Source: Paenarthrobacter nitroguajacolicus JCM 14115
GTDB lineage: Bacteria; Actinomycetota; Actinomycetes; Actinomycetales; Micrococcaceae
DNA: 49,331 nt
Direction: 5' to 3'
NCBI GenBank assembly: GCA_001313365.1
Contig: BBFS01000026.1
Location: 1 to 49,331, forward strand
Shown: positions 1-9,672 of the stretch, piece by piece
Layout: each line of letters starts with the position of its first letter
Position numbering within the stretch: the first letter of the stretch is position 1
Made by a program: the position numbers and the translations under genes
Notes under the pieces: model-generated
What the model was told of the DNA's origin: nothing
Databases searched by the model: none
The model's input: the letters and a program-made list of their open reading frames with translations, nothing else

Positions 1-505
1 CGCCGGACGAGCCGCCGGAGCTTCGCCCCCAAGGCGTGCGGATTACGCGACGGCGGTGCCACGCGGTTTTCGCTATAGGCCGTGAGTCCGAACTCCGGAA
101 CCTGCGTCTTACCCAGCGAGATGACACCTTGGGCCTTCAAGGTTGCTGCGAGGGCCCCGTCCTCCGGGGCGGGCTTGTGCTCGAGGGCGGCGCTGCCGTG
201 CGTTGTGGGCACGCCGGCCACATCGGTGAGGTCCTTGAATGCGGTGGGCACGCCGTGAAGGAGGGTGAGCTCGTCTTGTCGTTGCTCGCGGATCAGTCTG
301 GCGTGCAGCCGATCCGCGGCCGTGGCGTCCTTGAGGCCTGTTCGACCGTGACGGTGACGAAGGCGCCCAGTTGCCTGTTCCGCGATTCGATCGCAGACAG
401 GAAATGCGTGGTGGCCTCACGCGCAGAGAGTTCGCCCGAAGCCAGGGCATCGCGGAGCTCAACAGCCGTGATTCGCGAAATGTCATGCAGGTAAGGATCA
501 ACCAA
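1..505 (-). CDS. Amidase-signature hydrolase, N-terminal part (runs off the left edge)
   Basis: Start of an amidase-signature enzyme, a family that hydrolyses amide bonds with a Ser-cisSer-Lys triad. The first 70 residues read cleanly from a TTG start at 505 (VDPYLHDISRITAVELRDAL). A one-base shift near 325 then gives GVPTAFKDLTDVAG, which holds the catalytic lysine region, followed by GALAATLKAQGVISLGKT. A second one-base shift in the run at about 28 restores the Ser-rich signature SSGGSSG at the window edge. The start overlaps the stop of the upstream peptidase gene by 8 bases, so the two are probably co-translated. No clear ribosome site is seen before the TTG. Substrate unknown; the C-terminal two thirds lie outside the window. 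Confidence 0.8.
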
Positions 506-1246
506 GGAAACGCGACTCCAACCGTTCCTCCACAGCTACAGCGTCCACGCTCTCGCCGGCACCTGCGGTTACCCGGAAGGCTGCCTTGTTCTTCACTTCG
601 GACACCACCTCCACAAGTTCCGTGCCCCCGATAAACCAGCCCCCCCACGCCGTCGTCCGTGCAGTGCGTCTCACCGAGTGTGCCGCTGGCCACCAGCTTG
701 TGGATGGCCGGCGCACGCCGCACTTCAGAGTCGTAGTGGACGCCGTTTCCGTAGGGGAGGAAGCCCAGCGCGTTGGTAACAGGCTGCAGCTCAGGGCCAA
801 AGGAGTCGGTCACGCCACCCTGGTACCAACAGATGGAGCCGCTGAGACGCTGCCAGCACCACCCCGCTTTTCCAGGCCTTCCGCAGGATCCCGTCCAGTC
901 CGTGGGCGCGCCATACGGCCAACAGGTTCACCACCGAACCGCCGTTCACCCAGATCACATCCTGCTCGAGGAGGTGCGCTTCCGGGTCCTCGATGTTGGG
1001 GCATGGTGAAGAGGTTGAGGTGGCTGAAGTCGAACCCCCCCGCGATGCGTGCTGCCTGATCCATTTCGGCAGCCCACCAGCGTTGATCACCGGAAGCCGT
1101 ACCGATGTGTGTCACGCGTGGCGCGCGGCCGGCCACGCCTGACAACTCCACGGCGTAGTGCATCAGATGGTTGAACTCGAGCCTGGTGCGATCGCCCGGC
1201 TTGTAACCGCCGGATGTCGCCAGAATGGTCGGTTGCCAGTAGCCAT
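498..1246 (-). CDS. Peptidase E-like serine hydrolase (S51 family), frameshifted
   Basis: Cytosolic S51 peptidase E-like protein, a family of Asp-specific dipeptidases with a class-I glutamine-amidotransferase fold. The N-terminus reads PTILATSGGYKPGDRTRLEF, followed by VIWVNGGSVVNLLAVWRAHG. The nucleophile elbow is recoverable as GVSAGS near 855 only if two one-base losses are repaired. The C-terminal half (LQPVTNALGFLPYGNGVHYD, then GVRYCVP-free sequence to ESRFLG) is also recognisable. The ATG at 1246 has an AGGAG site about 7 bases upstream, but joining it to the conserved frame needs one more G. At least four indels affect the gene. The stop overlaps the amidase start, suggesting a peptide/amide catabolic pair. 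Confidence 0.75.
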
Positions 1247-1402
1247 GGGGTACTCCTAACGGGCCGAGGGTGGGGGAGCGCTTCCGTCCCAGTCTTAACG
1301 TCCGGCCGTCGGGAAGCAAGGGCGGTCCGCTCTTCAAGTAACGGTGTCACGCCTCGGGGGACTAGGCTGGATGCTGGACTTAATCGATGGGAAGGGAACG
1401 CC

Positions 1403-1732
1403 ATGAGCGACTTCGATACCGTGCCTGTGGGCGACATTCCGGGCAACGCCAGCATCCTGGACGTGCGCGAAGACTACGAGTGGGTGGCCGGGCACGCAGA
1501 AGGTGCACGACACATTCCCCCCCTGGACCAGCTTCCGGCGCGCCTGGACGAACTCGATCCGGACGACGACCTCTTCGTCATCTGCCGCACCGGTGGCCGC
1601 TCCTTCCGCGCCGTGCAGTGGCTTGTGGGGCAGGGCTACTCTGCTGTGAACGTGGCCGGTGGCATGGATATGTGGTTTGAGGCCGGGAAGCCGATGGTTT
1701 CGGATAATGGCCTGAAGCCGGTTGTTCTCTAA
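1403..1732 (+). CDS. Rhodanese-like domain protein
   Basis: Single-domain rhodanese of 109 residues, likely a cytosolic sulfurtransferase carrying persulfide on an active-site cysteine. The domain fills the protein: SILDVREDYEWVAGHAEGA near residues 18-36, then the catalytic loop ICRTGGRS with the cysteine at about residue 62, and the closing NVAGGMDMWFEAG. ATG at 1403 was chosen over upstream codons because GAAGGGA lies about 6 bases before it. The segment HIPPLDQ carries an extra proline where the family has HIPLDQ, matching a C4 to C7 expansion. It is transcribed divergently from the peptidase gene across a 156-base gap and followed by pheA after 30 bases. Confidence 0.9.
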   Translation: MSDFDTVPVGDIPGNASILDVREDYEWVAGHAEGARHIPPLDQLPARLDELDPDDDLFVICRTGGRSFRAVQWLVGQGYSAVNVAGGMDMWFEAGKPMVSDNGLKPVVL

Positions 1733-1762
1733 CCCGGTTATATAACTAGCAAGGAATATTTG

Positions 1763-2698
1763 ATGTCAGCGGTTACCTATACATTCCTCGGTCCTGAGGG
1801 CACCTTCACCGAGGCTGCGCTCCTGCAGGTACCCGGCGCTGCTGACGCCACTCGAATTCCATGCACCAACGTCAACACGGCCCTGGATCGGGTTCGTGCA
1901 GGCGAAGCTGACGCAGCCATGGTCCCCCATCGAAAACTCGGTGGAGGGTGGCGTCACAGCCACGTTGGACGCGATTGCCACGGGCGAAGAGCTCCGGATC
2001 ATCCGCGAGGCCCTTGTCCCTATCACCTTCGTGCTCGTGGCGCGGCCCGGCGTCGAGCTTTCCGATATCAAGCGGATCTCGACGCACGGCCACGCCTGGG
2101 CACAGTGCCGTCTGTGGGTGGATGAGCACCTCCCGAACGCCGATTACGTTCCGGGGGTCGTCGACGCGGCCGCCGCCATGGGACTGCTGGAAGACGACGC
2201 CCCCCCGTACGAAGCCGCAATTTGTGGTCCGTTGATTGCAGCCGAGCAACCCGCTGAACGTTCTGGCCGAGGACATCGGCGACAACCCCCGAGGCGGTGA
2301 CGCGGTTCATTTTGGTGAGCAAGCCAGGTCTTCTTCCGGACCGCACAGGCGCGGACAAAACCACCGTTGTGGTGCCGTTGCCTGAGGATCACCCCGGCGC
2401 GCTCATGGAGATCCTGGACCAGTTCGCCTCCCGCGGAGTGAACCTGAGCCGCATCGAGTCGCGACCCACAGGACAGTACTTGGGTCACTACTTCTTCAGC
2501 ATCGACGCCGACGGTCACGCCGCCGATGCGCGGGTTGCCGACGCTCTAGCCGGCCTCCACCGGATCAGCCCGGCAACCCGGTTCCTTGGCTCCTACGCGC
2601 GTGCCGACAAGCAGCCGGCCACGGTTGCCCCGCACACTTCCGACGCTGCCTTTGCCTCGGCGCACTCCTGGGTTGAATCGATCCTAAAGGGTTCCTAG
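1763..2698 (+). CDS. pheA: Prephenate dehydratase, frameshifted
   Basis: Converts prephenate to phenylpyruvate, the committed step of phenylalanine synthesis. The dehydratase domain starts YTFLGPEGTFTEAALLQV and continues in a second frame from ENSVEGGVTATLD, a substrate-site region, to EAAICGPLIAAE. The third frame carries the catalytic TRF motif and the ACT domain (GALMEILDQFASRGVNLSRI, then ESRP and GHYFFSIDADGH), which normally gives feedback inhibition by phenylalanine. ATG 1763 follows AAGGA with 7 bases between; a TTG at 1760 is a weaker option. Breaks lie at a C5 run near 1925 (C4 expected) and at about 2241 and 2287. Length after repair, about 310 residues, fits a monofunctional PheA. 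Confidence 0.92.
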
Positions 2699-2804
2699 AC
2701 GCTATCCACAGCCGGGACGTCGGCCCCTTTCGTAAGGATGCTTCTGTGCGTATGCTTGCCTGATCCATAAACGATGGATGAATGTACCAACGAAAGGAGC
2801 GGTC

Positions 2805-3035
2805 ATGTCTGTCCACCGGGATGACAAAGACGGCCAAGGCATGATCGTCAATCCGAAGCCCACAGGCGAGAACCAGGACGACTGGAATGGCGATGAAGCC
2901 GATCGTGCAGACCGGCTCCGCTTTGAAGAAGAACAAGCAATGATCAAGGAGCAAGCCGAGGCCCGCGCCGCTGCCAAGGCGGCTACCGAGGAAGCCGACA
3001 AGAACGCTGCCCAGCCGGACGTCGGCGCAGTCTAG
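2805..3035 (+). CDS. Small highly charged hypothetical protein
   Basis: A 76-residue hydrophilic protein with no membrane segment. The N-terminus (MSVHRDDKDGQGMIVNPKP) is followed by an acidic stretch and a C-terminal half rich in Ala, Glu and Lys (EEEQAMIKEQAEARAAAKAA) that is probably helical. ATG 2805 was preferred over an in-frame ATG at 2778 because AAAGGAG sits about 6 bases before it. It is intact and lacks long G/C runs. Its stop overlaps the stop of the convergent lipid kinase gene by four bases. I do not recognise a family; the composition suggests an intrinsically disordered protein. Confidence 0.7.
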   Translation: MSVHRDDKDGQGMIVNPKPTGENQDDWNGDEADRADRLRFEEEQAMIKEQAEARAAAKAATEEADKNAAQPDVGAV

Positions 3036-4108
3036 TCCGTCATTGCCTTCGGTACGCGGACCAGCAGGGACCCTGGCTCCACTTGCACGGTGACCGTTGT
3101 CGCCTCACCTGAGGGATCGCCGTCGAGCTGGGTAGCCATGGGTTCCTGGCTGCGGATGACGACTTTCCCGGAGCGGTAGAAGCTCATCATCGGCAGGTTG
3201 GCCTTGTGCTTGAAGAGGACTTTTGTGTACATGGCGAGCCAGCCGAAGGCGCTACGCGGGCTCATCACCACAATGTCCAGCATTCCGTCGTCGATCATGG
3301 CTTGGGGGGGGATGAAGTCGATCCCGCCGGGAATCAAGCCACAGTTGGCGAACAGTACGCTGCGGATCTTCCGTGCCTGCTCGGGCTGATCATCCATGGT
3401 GATGGTGACGCGTTTTCGGCGGCCAGGAAGATGGCGGACGCCTGCCTCCGTGTAGGCGAGCCAGCCGACGCTCTTTTTGAGGTCTTCCTTGGTGTCGCCA
3501 ACAACTTCGGCGTCCAAGCCCATGCCGGCGATGACCAGGAAGGTGTGCTGGGCGGACTCGCCGGTGATGTCGTTGTCTATGCCCATGGTGGCCGTATCGA
3601 TGAAGCGCTGATGGCCGAACAACGCGATCTGTATGCAGTCGGCGATGTCCGTGACGTCCAGGTCCACGTTGCGCGCCAACAGATTTCCGGTGCCCAGCGG
3701 AATGAGGCCCATGGCCACATTCTTGTGCGCCAGCGACTCGGCCACCACGCGCACGGTACCGTCGCCGCCGCACGCCAGAACGACGTCGGCTCCGTAAGCC
3801 AGCGCCTGGCGCGACTGACCGTATCCGGGGGGGTCGTCCACGGTGGTTTCAAAAAACTTCGGTGCGTCCCATCCGGCTAGATCACAGGCGTCAATGATGG
3901 CTTGCCGGGCCTCTTCCGCGTTGTTTTTCACGGGATTGAGGATGACCGCGACGCGCTGGTCCCCGGGGGGGCCGGGCTTGTGGGAGTCCTCCCGAACCGC
4001 GCTCCTGATGTGCCGGGCTTTCAATCGGCGCACACCCCCCCACCAGCTGGAGACGGCAAACGCCACGCCCCCCCCAGCGAGAATCAGGTACAGGATCCAG
4101 TCGCTCAT
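3032..4108 (-). CDS. Diacylglycerol/lipid kinase family protein
   Basis: Intact 358-residue member of the DAGK catalytic-domain family (YegS/DgkB-like), which phosphorylates diacylglycerol or a related lipid with ATP. A hydrophobic helix at residues 5-20 should anchor it to the membrane. The catalytic domain opens with VAVILNPVKNN and has the nucleotide-binding GGDGTVR at about 114-120 and IPLGTGNLLARN at about 135-146. The C-terminal beta domain contains GGIDFIPPQAMIDDGMLDIV. Two likely extra residues (DDPPGYG, HKPGPPGD) sit at seven-base G/C runs but keep frame. It is divergent from serS across a 115-base gap. The true substrate could be diacylglycerol or another lipid. Confidence 0.92.
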   Translation of the reverse strand: MSDWILYLILAGGGVAFAVSSWWGGVRRLKARHIRSAVREDSHKPGPPGDQRVAVILNPVKNNAEEARQAIIDACDLAGWDAPKFFETTVDDPPGYGQSRQALAYGADVVLACGGDGTVRVVAESLAHKNVAMGLIPLGTGNLLARNVDLDVTDIADCIQIALFGHQRFIDTATMGIDNDITGESAQHTFLVIAGMGLDAEVVGDTKEDLKKSVGWLAYTEAGVRHLPGRRKRVTITMDDQPEQARKIRSVLFANCGLIPGGIDFIPPQAMIDDGMLDIVVMSPRSAFGWLAMYTKVLFKHKANLPMMSFYRSGKVVIRSQEPMATQLDGDPSGEATTVTVQVEPGSLLVRVPKAMTD

Positions 4109-4223
4109 GGTGCTCCAACACTATCCTCCTGGGCAGTGCCCTCTTGGCCGCACCGTCGGGGGGGCGGGCGACCTTTGCCCGCTGCGGGCCGGAAATCCGC
4201 GGTGGATTCGATACTCTTGTCTG

Positions 4224-5515
4224 GTGATCGACGTAAAAGACCTCAGCGAAAATCCGGACAAGTTCCGTGCCAGCCAGCGCGCCCGTGGCGCCGACGAGTC
4301 CGTTGTGGACGCGATCATCTCCGCTGACTCCGATCGCCGCGCTGCCCTGATCCGCCACGAAACCCTCCGCGCGAGCAGAACGCTTTCGGCAAGAAGGTGG
4401 CGCAGGCCAAGGGCGAGGAAAAGCAGGCATTGCTGGCCGAGGTCAAGGAACTGGCCAACTCCGTGAAGGCCGCTTCCGCAGAGGCCTCTGCCGCCCAGGC
4501 CAAGCAGGAAGAGCTGCTCCGCGTCATCCCCCCCAACCTCATTGTGGACGGTGTCCCCGAGGGCGGCGAGGATGACTACGTTGTGGTCAAAACCGTTGGT
4601 ACTCCGCGCGAATTCACGGACTTCGAACCGAAGGACCACCTGGAAATCGGTGAATTGATCGGCGCGATCGACATGGAACGTGGAGCCAAGGTTTCCGGCT
4701 CACGCTTCTACTTCCTCCGCGGTGTCGGCGCCCGGCTGGAAATGGCACTCCTGCAGATGGCCATGGAGCAGGCCATCGATGCCGGCTTCGTTCCCATGAT
4801 CACCCCCCCACTTTGGTGCGTCCCGAGACCATGCAGGCACTGGTTTTGATGTAAAGCACGACGCCGAGATCTACCGTCTCGCTGAAGACGACCTTTACCT
4901 TGTGGGGGGGACCTCGGAGGTGGCCCTCGCCGGCTACCACGCAGACGAGATTCTGGACCTCTCCGCCGGCCCCCCCATCCGCTACGCGGGGCAGAGCTCC
5001 TGCTACCGCCGTGAGGCCGGTTCCCATGGCAAGGACACCCGCGGCATCATCCGCGTGCACCAGTTCAACAAGGTGGAGATGTTCATCTACACCACGGTTG
5101 AGGAAGCAGCTGCCGAGCACGAGCGCCTGCTCGCCTGGGAAGAGGAAATGCTGGCCAAGTGTGAGCTTCCCTACCGCGTCATTGACACTGCCGCAGGCGA
5201 CCTCGGCATGTCCGCGGCCCGCAAGTTCGACTGTGAAGCCTGGTTCCCACCCAAAACGCTTACCGCGAGCTCACCTCAACGTCCAACTGCACCACTTTCC
5301 AGGCGCGCCGCCTCAACATCCGTGAACGCGTGGTCAATGACGAAGGTGTTGCCAAGGGAACCCGTGCCGTAGCAACACTGAACGGCACGCTGGCCACTAC
5401 ACGCTGGATCGTTGCCATCCTTGAGCACCACCAGAACCCGGACGGCTCCGTCAACGTCCCCCCCAAGGCACTGCAGAAGTACCTTGGTGGGCTTGAGGTT
5501 CTGCCGGTTCTCTAG
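4224..5515 (+). CDS. serS: Seryl-tRNA synthetase, frameshifted
   Basis: Class II synthetase charging tRNA-Ser. The N-terminus is [18 protein letters not shown] from a GTG at 4224, followed by the Ala/Lys/Glu-rich coiled-coil arm (4400-4510). The catalytic core includes [17 protein letters not shown], motif 2 around [15 protein letters not shown] and motif 3 around [16 protein letters not shown]. Frame breaks occur near 4370, at the C7 run at 4803 ([12 protein letters not shown] expected), near 4845 and near 5250. In-frame extra residues at RVIPPN, LVGGTSE, AGPPIR and NVPPKA all sit on seven-base runs where four bases would give the family sequence. A strong terminator follows. The clean motifs argue against a real pseudogene. 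Confidence 0.95.
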
Positions 5516-5524
5516 TCTCAGCCG

Positions 5525-5589
5525 ATCCCGCTCTTGTTCGCTCCACTCACCTTTGTACGGCTCGAGTGGCGGACAAGGGCGGGATTTTT
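5525..5589 (+). terminator. Rho-independent terminator after serS (also a dispersed repeat copy)
   Basis: Long hairpin: arm 5525-5540 pairs with 5570-5585 over 16 positions (two G-U pairs), an inner arm 5543-5548 (CCACTC) pairs with 5564-5569 (GAGTGG), and TTTTT follows. It lies 10 bases after the serS stop. The outer arm motif CTCTTGTTCG / CGGACAAGGGCGGGA recurs near 7583 and 8634. Confidence 0.8.
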
Positions 5590-5677
5590 CGTAGGCACCT
5601 GTCCTCCACAGCCTTGGTTGTGCACATAAGAGTGTTCTCCGGCTGAACAATGGCCTGCGGCGGGGCAATGTGGAGTG

Positions 5678-6741
5678 ATGGACATACCACCTGGCCTCAT
5701 TGAAACCCCCCCCGCCATTCTCCGTTTCGGGGGGCCGGACGGATGCAATACACAGCAGCTTCATGGCAGGCAAGCTGGTGAGAATTCGTCGCGGCTTCTA
5801 CGTTGAGACATCCCGGTGGCTCGCGGCCCAGCCGTGGAGTCGCTTCGCTTGGACGGTTGCCGCGGCTGCCAGAGCTATTCCAGGCCTCGTCCTTTGCCGG
5901 GAAACTGCTGCCTTCGCCATAGGGATACCCATCCTGCGGACCCCCCCTCCTTTGTGGAGTGCGTTGCTCCGAATCCAAGCCGCTCGGGACGACACAGGCC
6001 CACTTTGTCCATCGTGAGTGCGGGCAATGACAGCCAGCATGTCCTTAGGGATAGGGGGGGCTTCCCACTGCGATACCACGTCAATCCTGAGGCGTCCCCC
6101 CCGAAAGGTTCGGGGGAATTCATTGCTACGGGGCTCTTGAATACTGTTTTGGACGTGGCGTTCTCGTTGACGCTCAGCCAGTCCTTAGTGGTGGCAGACG
6201 GAGTAGCGCGGGCGCTCTGGAAGAAGGGGGGCATTGGAGCAGGAGTCCAATCTCCTGGACATGGGCCAGGTTGCGGCGGCTGTCCAAGCTCACCCGCATG
6301 CTGCGGCACGGCGTCGTGCTGAGTTAGCGTTCTCACTTGCATCTCCTTTGGCCGAATCGGCCGGAGAGTCGTTCAGCCGGGCAGCTTTTCAATTTCTAGG
6401 CTTCGAACAGCCGGAGCTGCAGCACGATTTCAGCGATGCGGGCGGCTTCATTGGCCGAAGTGATTTCTGGTGGCCTGGGCGGGAGGGGCGGAAGGGCGTT
6501 GTGGGTGAGTTCGACGGGAAAGCCAAATACATCAATCCGGAATTACGCAACGGCGCCACAGCTGAGGAAGCCGTGTACAACGAGAAGCTTCGGGAAGACC
6601 GGATTCGTGCCCTGGGTTTCGGATTCGCACGCTGGGGGATGGGCAGACGTCGAGAACCCGGAGAGGCTGCGCCGGAAGCTGATCGGTGCAGGACTGCTTT
6701 CGGGCGTCCGCCCACGATTGCTTGTGACGAGTCGTGGATAG
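5678..6741 (+). CDS. AbiEi-type antitoxin-domain protein with nuclease-like C-terminus, frameshifted
   Basis: Resembles a family common in Arthrobacter with an N-terminal winged-helix/AbiEi-like domain and a C-terminal DUF559/Vsr-like endonuclease fold. The N-terminal part reads MAGKLVRIRRGFYVETSRWL and PGLVLCRETAAFAIGIPILR. The C-terminal part reads GFEQPELQHDFSDAGGFIGR, SDFWWPG, GVVGEFDGKAKYINPELR and the basic EDRIRALGFGFARWGM. The acidic residues of the last block resemble those of PD-(D/E)XK nucleases. At least three breaks coincide with runs at 5706, 5946, 6096 and 6226. The ATG at 5678 has no clear ribosome site. No toxin partner is adjacent. A homologue lies at 37044-38032. Function inferred only. 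Confidence 0.6.
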
Positions 6742-6810
6742 CGTTCAAACCGGCTCTCTTTCGCCCCGCCCCCCCGTTGTACTGCGCGGCCTTCAAACCA
6801 GGGTGGGAAT

Positions 6811-7551
6811 CTAGATGGGCTTGTGGGCAATCACAATCAGTTCGCCCTGCCCGTTGCCCACCTCCTCGCCGTGCCAGCCGCCGTACAGGCCGTCCACCGT
6901 GAAGCCGGCCGCCTTCAGATCCTTTCGCAGCTGATCTTCTGTTCGGAATGCGAGGACCGAGGTCTCGGTTTCACGGGTGCCCTTACTAACGACGCGGTGC
7001 TCGGTCAAAGTAACCAGCCCGTCGCTTTTCGGAGCACTTTCGGCCCATGTTTCAACGGTGCAGCCGTCGGGAAGAGTGTGCCGACGTCTCGTGTTCGCCG
7101 GAACCCAGTGCTGCCAGGCCTTGGCCGCAGGGTCGCGGGAATCGAAGACCAATCGGCCTCCGGGTATGAGCGCGTGGTAGACGTCGGTAAGCGTTCGGGA
7201 CCAGTCGCCGTCGTCGTTAATCGCTTGGGCACGTGCGCCGTCATGATCGCCGCATCAAACATGGCGTCGTTGGGGGATCGCCGCCGACGTGCCTTCAGTC
7301 CACGTGACGGCATGAGCGCCGGGCTTCGTTCGGGCAGCTGCAAGGAAGTCAGGGTTTGGGTCGACGCCAACAACGGCATGACCATTCGCAGCAACCGCCA
7401 GGGTCATTCGCCCAGTGCCGCATCCCAGATCCAACACCCGACCATTCGGTCGCTCATTTACGAAGGCCAGAAAGAAGTCGTCATCCTCGGCCCATTGATT
7501 TTCCGCGTCGTACAGTGCCGACAACTGAGCGCCGGTCATTTGTGAGAGCAT
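6811..7551 (-). CDS. Class I SAM-dependent methyltransferase, frameshifted
   Basis: Rossmann-fold methyltransferase using S-adenosylmethionine, acceptor unknown. Motif I is clear (GRVLDLGCGTGRMTLAVAAN), followed by motif II acidic residues in VVGVDPNPDFL. After a break near 7270 (C5 where C4 fits) comes DAMFDAAIMTAHV, and after another near 7235 the frame gives GGRLVFDSRDPAAKAWQHWV and a beta-rich C-terminus ending GELIVIAHKPI. About 245 residues after repair, usual for a stand-alone methyltransferase. It starts at ATG 7551 or the internal ATG four codons later. It converges with the AbiEi-like gene and diverges from the HAD gene. Confidence 0.85.
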
Positions 7552-7582
7552 CCGACTACCCTAGCCCTGCACCACCGAAGCC

Positions 7583-7641
7583 TGCTCCTGTTCGGCACCC
7601 TCGGCGTTGCACGGCGGGGGGGATTTCGAACAAGTGCGGGA
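7583..7641. repeat. Dispersed intergenic hairpin repeat, copy 2
   Basis: GCTCCTGTTCG at 7584-7594 faces CGAACAAGTGCGGG at 7627-7640 around a GC-rich centre that includes ACCCTC and a G7 run. It matches the copy at 8634-8693 closely in both arms and centre. It lies between divergent genes, so here it is not an obvious terminator. Confidence 0.6.
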
Positions 7642-7748
7642 AACAGGGACAACGGCGAGCAGCAGTATCACTATTCACCGTCCGTTAATCCACAGCTGTG
7701 CGCCCGTCCTAGTTCAGTGTCTGGGGGGGTGTCTGCTCTACTGTATGC

Positions 7749-8592
7749 ATGACTATTTTGACTGATACTCCAGTTGCTGGCATCGATGACCAGCCAAATA
7801 ACAACAACAAGCTCATGATTGCATTGGACGTCGACGGCACACTCGTGGACCACGACGGCCACATGTCGCCGGCTGTTCGATCCGCTGCGCAAGCCGTGGT
7901 GGCAAGCGGCCACGACGTCATGATCGCCACAGGCCGCTCGCTCAATGCGACACTTCCCATCATCCAGCAGATTGGCCTCGAGCGAGGATTCGCCGTGTGC
8001 TGCAACGGCGGCGTGACCCTTCGCTTGGATCCGTCGTTGGAGAAGGCTACGAGATCATTCACAAGGCAACTTTCGATCCCGCTCCAGCCTGAAGGCCTTG
8101 CGGGAACGGCTGCCGAACGCCAAGTACGCGCTGGAGGATGAGGACGGGAACTTCCTCTCCACGGAGCGCTTCCAGGACGCCAGTTTCGGCGTGGAGTCCA
8201 TCGGCGTCGACTTCCAGACCATGTTGGATTCCACTGCGGTCCGCGTAGTGGTCTTCAGCAGCGAGAACACTTCGGACGAGTTCAACGAGGCCATCAAGCA
8301 CATCGGACTTTCCGGTGTGACGTACTCGGTGGGATGGACTGCTTGGCTGGACATCGCAGCCGAGGGCGTCACCAAGGCAAGTGCCTTGGAGGCCTTGCGC
8401 CATAAGCTCGGCACGGACTTGGCCAACACAGTGGCCGTTGGCGATGGACGCAACGATATCGAGATGCTCACCTGGGCTGGCCGCGGCGTTGCCATGGGTC
8501 AGGCCCCTGACGAGGTGATCGCCGTGGCGGATGAAGTCACCGCTTCAGTGCTCGACGACGGCGCGGCGCAGGTTTTGCGTAGCCTGCTGTAA
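7749..8592 (+). CDS. HAD-superfamily (Cof-type) phosphatase, frameshifted
   Basis: HAD phosphatase of the Cof/IIB subtype, probably acting on a small sugar or nucleotide phosphate. Motif I is LMIALDVDGTLVDHDG (residues about 23-38) with nucleophile and acid/base aspartates. Motif II is MIATGRS. The C2 cap spans roughly 8060-8380. Motif III/IV is VAVGDGRNDIEML near the C-terminus, carrying the Mg-binding aspartates. Breaks lie near 8050 and 8088, each repaired by adding one base. The ATG at 7749 has no ribosome site, but TACTGT lies 5 bases before it, so a leaderless transcript is likely. Monocistronic between two copies of the hairpin repeat. Confidence 0.88.
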
Positions 8593-8633
8593 CTGCCACT
8601 CGTCTTAGCCGGGCTCATCGCTGCGGTCGGACC

Positions 8634-8693
8634 GGCTCTTGTTCGTTACCCTCACCGCTAAGCGCCGGGGGGGGTTTCGAACAAGGGCGGGAT
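8634..8693. repeat. Dispersed intergenic hairpin repeat, copy 3 (possible terminator)
   Basis: CTCTTGTTCG at 8636-8645 pairs with CGAACAAG at 8678-8685, followed by GGCGGGAT as in the serS terminator copy. The centre contains ACCCTCACC and a G8 run. It lies 40 bases after the HAD stop but lacks the T tail of the first copy. Confidence 0.6.
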
Positions 8694-8723
8694 CTGTGGC
8701 GGTGACCTGCCTAGACTGAGCCT

Positions 8724-9592
8724 GTGTTCTATCAAGAGTGCCCGCCACCGCCAGGGCTGCAGCCGTTCATTACCCGGTTGTGGCTGGTCCGTGCTGAGCC
8801 GCAGGCAAGATACGAGAAAATTCTTCCCGGGCCCGAAGCGCATTTGATTCTGAACTTGTCGGACCCATACCGCCTCATCAGCCCGCCGGACAGTTCCGCC
8901 GACCTGAACGGTTCGGGCGAGCAGGAAACCGGCAGGGAGACGGAAGTTTCCACCGGTTTCTATGCCGGCCTGCAGCGCAGCTACCTGATCAGCGAAAACC
9001 CGGACCAACTTTTCAACGTCGGTGCCCGACTCACTCCTTACGGCTTGGCAGCGTTCACCAGCCTGCCGCCGTCGGGTTTTCAGAACCGTGTGGTGGACGC
9101 CGAAAGTCTCTTACCGGGCTTTTCGGACTTGCGTGAGAGCCTCGCCAACGCGGAACCGGAGCAGGCGTTCGCGGCCCTGACTGCCTTCCTCGAACACCGT
9201 CTCAGACCCGGTTACAGAGCAGATCCCAGGATAGTTAAAGCAACTGAAACCCTTGCGAATGAGGACGTGGAAATCAGCGTGCTTGCCAGGGATTTGGGGG
9301 GATCAGCACGTCCACGCTGGAACGCATCATGATGCGGGATTGTGGAACCACGGCCAAGGCGTACTCGGACGTGTGCCGCTTCAACAGGATCGTGAAGCAG
9401 GCGGCCGCCCTCCCGAAAGGGTCAGTCCCAGGCCGTGAGCTCCTCCACTTGGCAGATTACTATGATCAGCCGCACCTCATCCGGGCGTTCAAGCGGTTCA
9501 GCGGATTCACGCCGTCGGAGTACCTGCAGGTGGTGCAGAACTATGGGGCGGAGTACGCCACTTTTGTTCCGCTTGAGGAAGTAATCGGGTAG
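8724..9592 (+). CDS. AraC-family transcriptional regulator, frameshifted
   Basis: The N-terminal sensor part has DUF6597-like features (ECPPPPGLQPFITRLWLV, LPGPEAHLILNLSDPYRL) and the C-terminus is an AraC HTH domain. The HTH region includes VLARDLG and STSTLERIMMRDCGTT, then LLHLADYYDQPHLIRAFKRF and SGFTPSEYL, the second helix-turn-helix signature. The break at the G6 run (9296-9301) is repaired by removing two G, giving DLGISTSTLERI. It starts with GTG 8724; TAGACT lies 6 bases before it and no ribosome site is seen, suggesting a leaderless mRNA. The effector and target are unknown; the neighbour genes give no clue. Confidence 0.85.
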
Positions 9593-9672
9593 CGTGCGGG
9601 ATTTTTACAAGACCGCGGAGGCTCACAGACGTACTGTCCATTCAGGAACTGCCCGCCCTTGAGAGGACACCG

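Noticed and set aside
36..1059. Long plus-strand open frames opposite the amidase and peptidase genes
   Set aside because: They lack family motifs and are antisense shadows of minus-strand genes with recognisable signatures.
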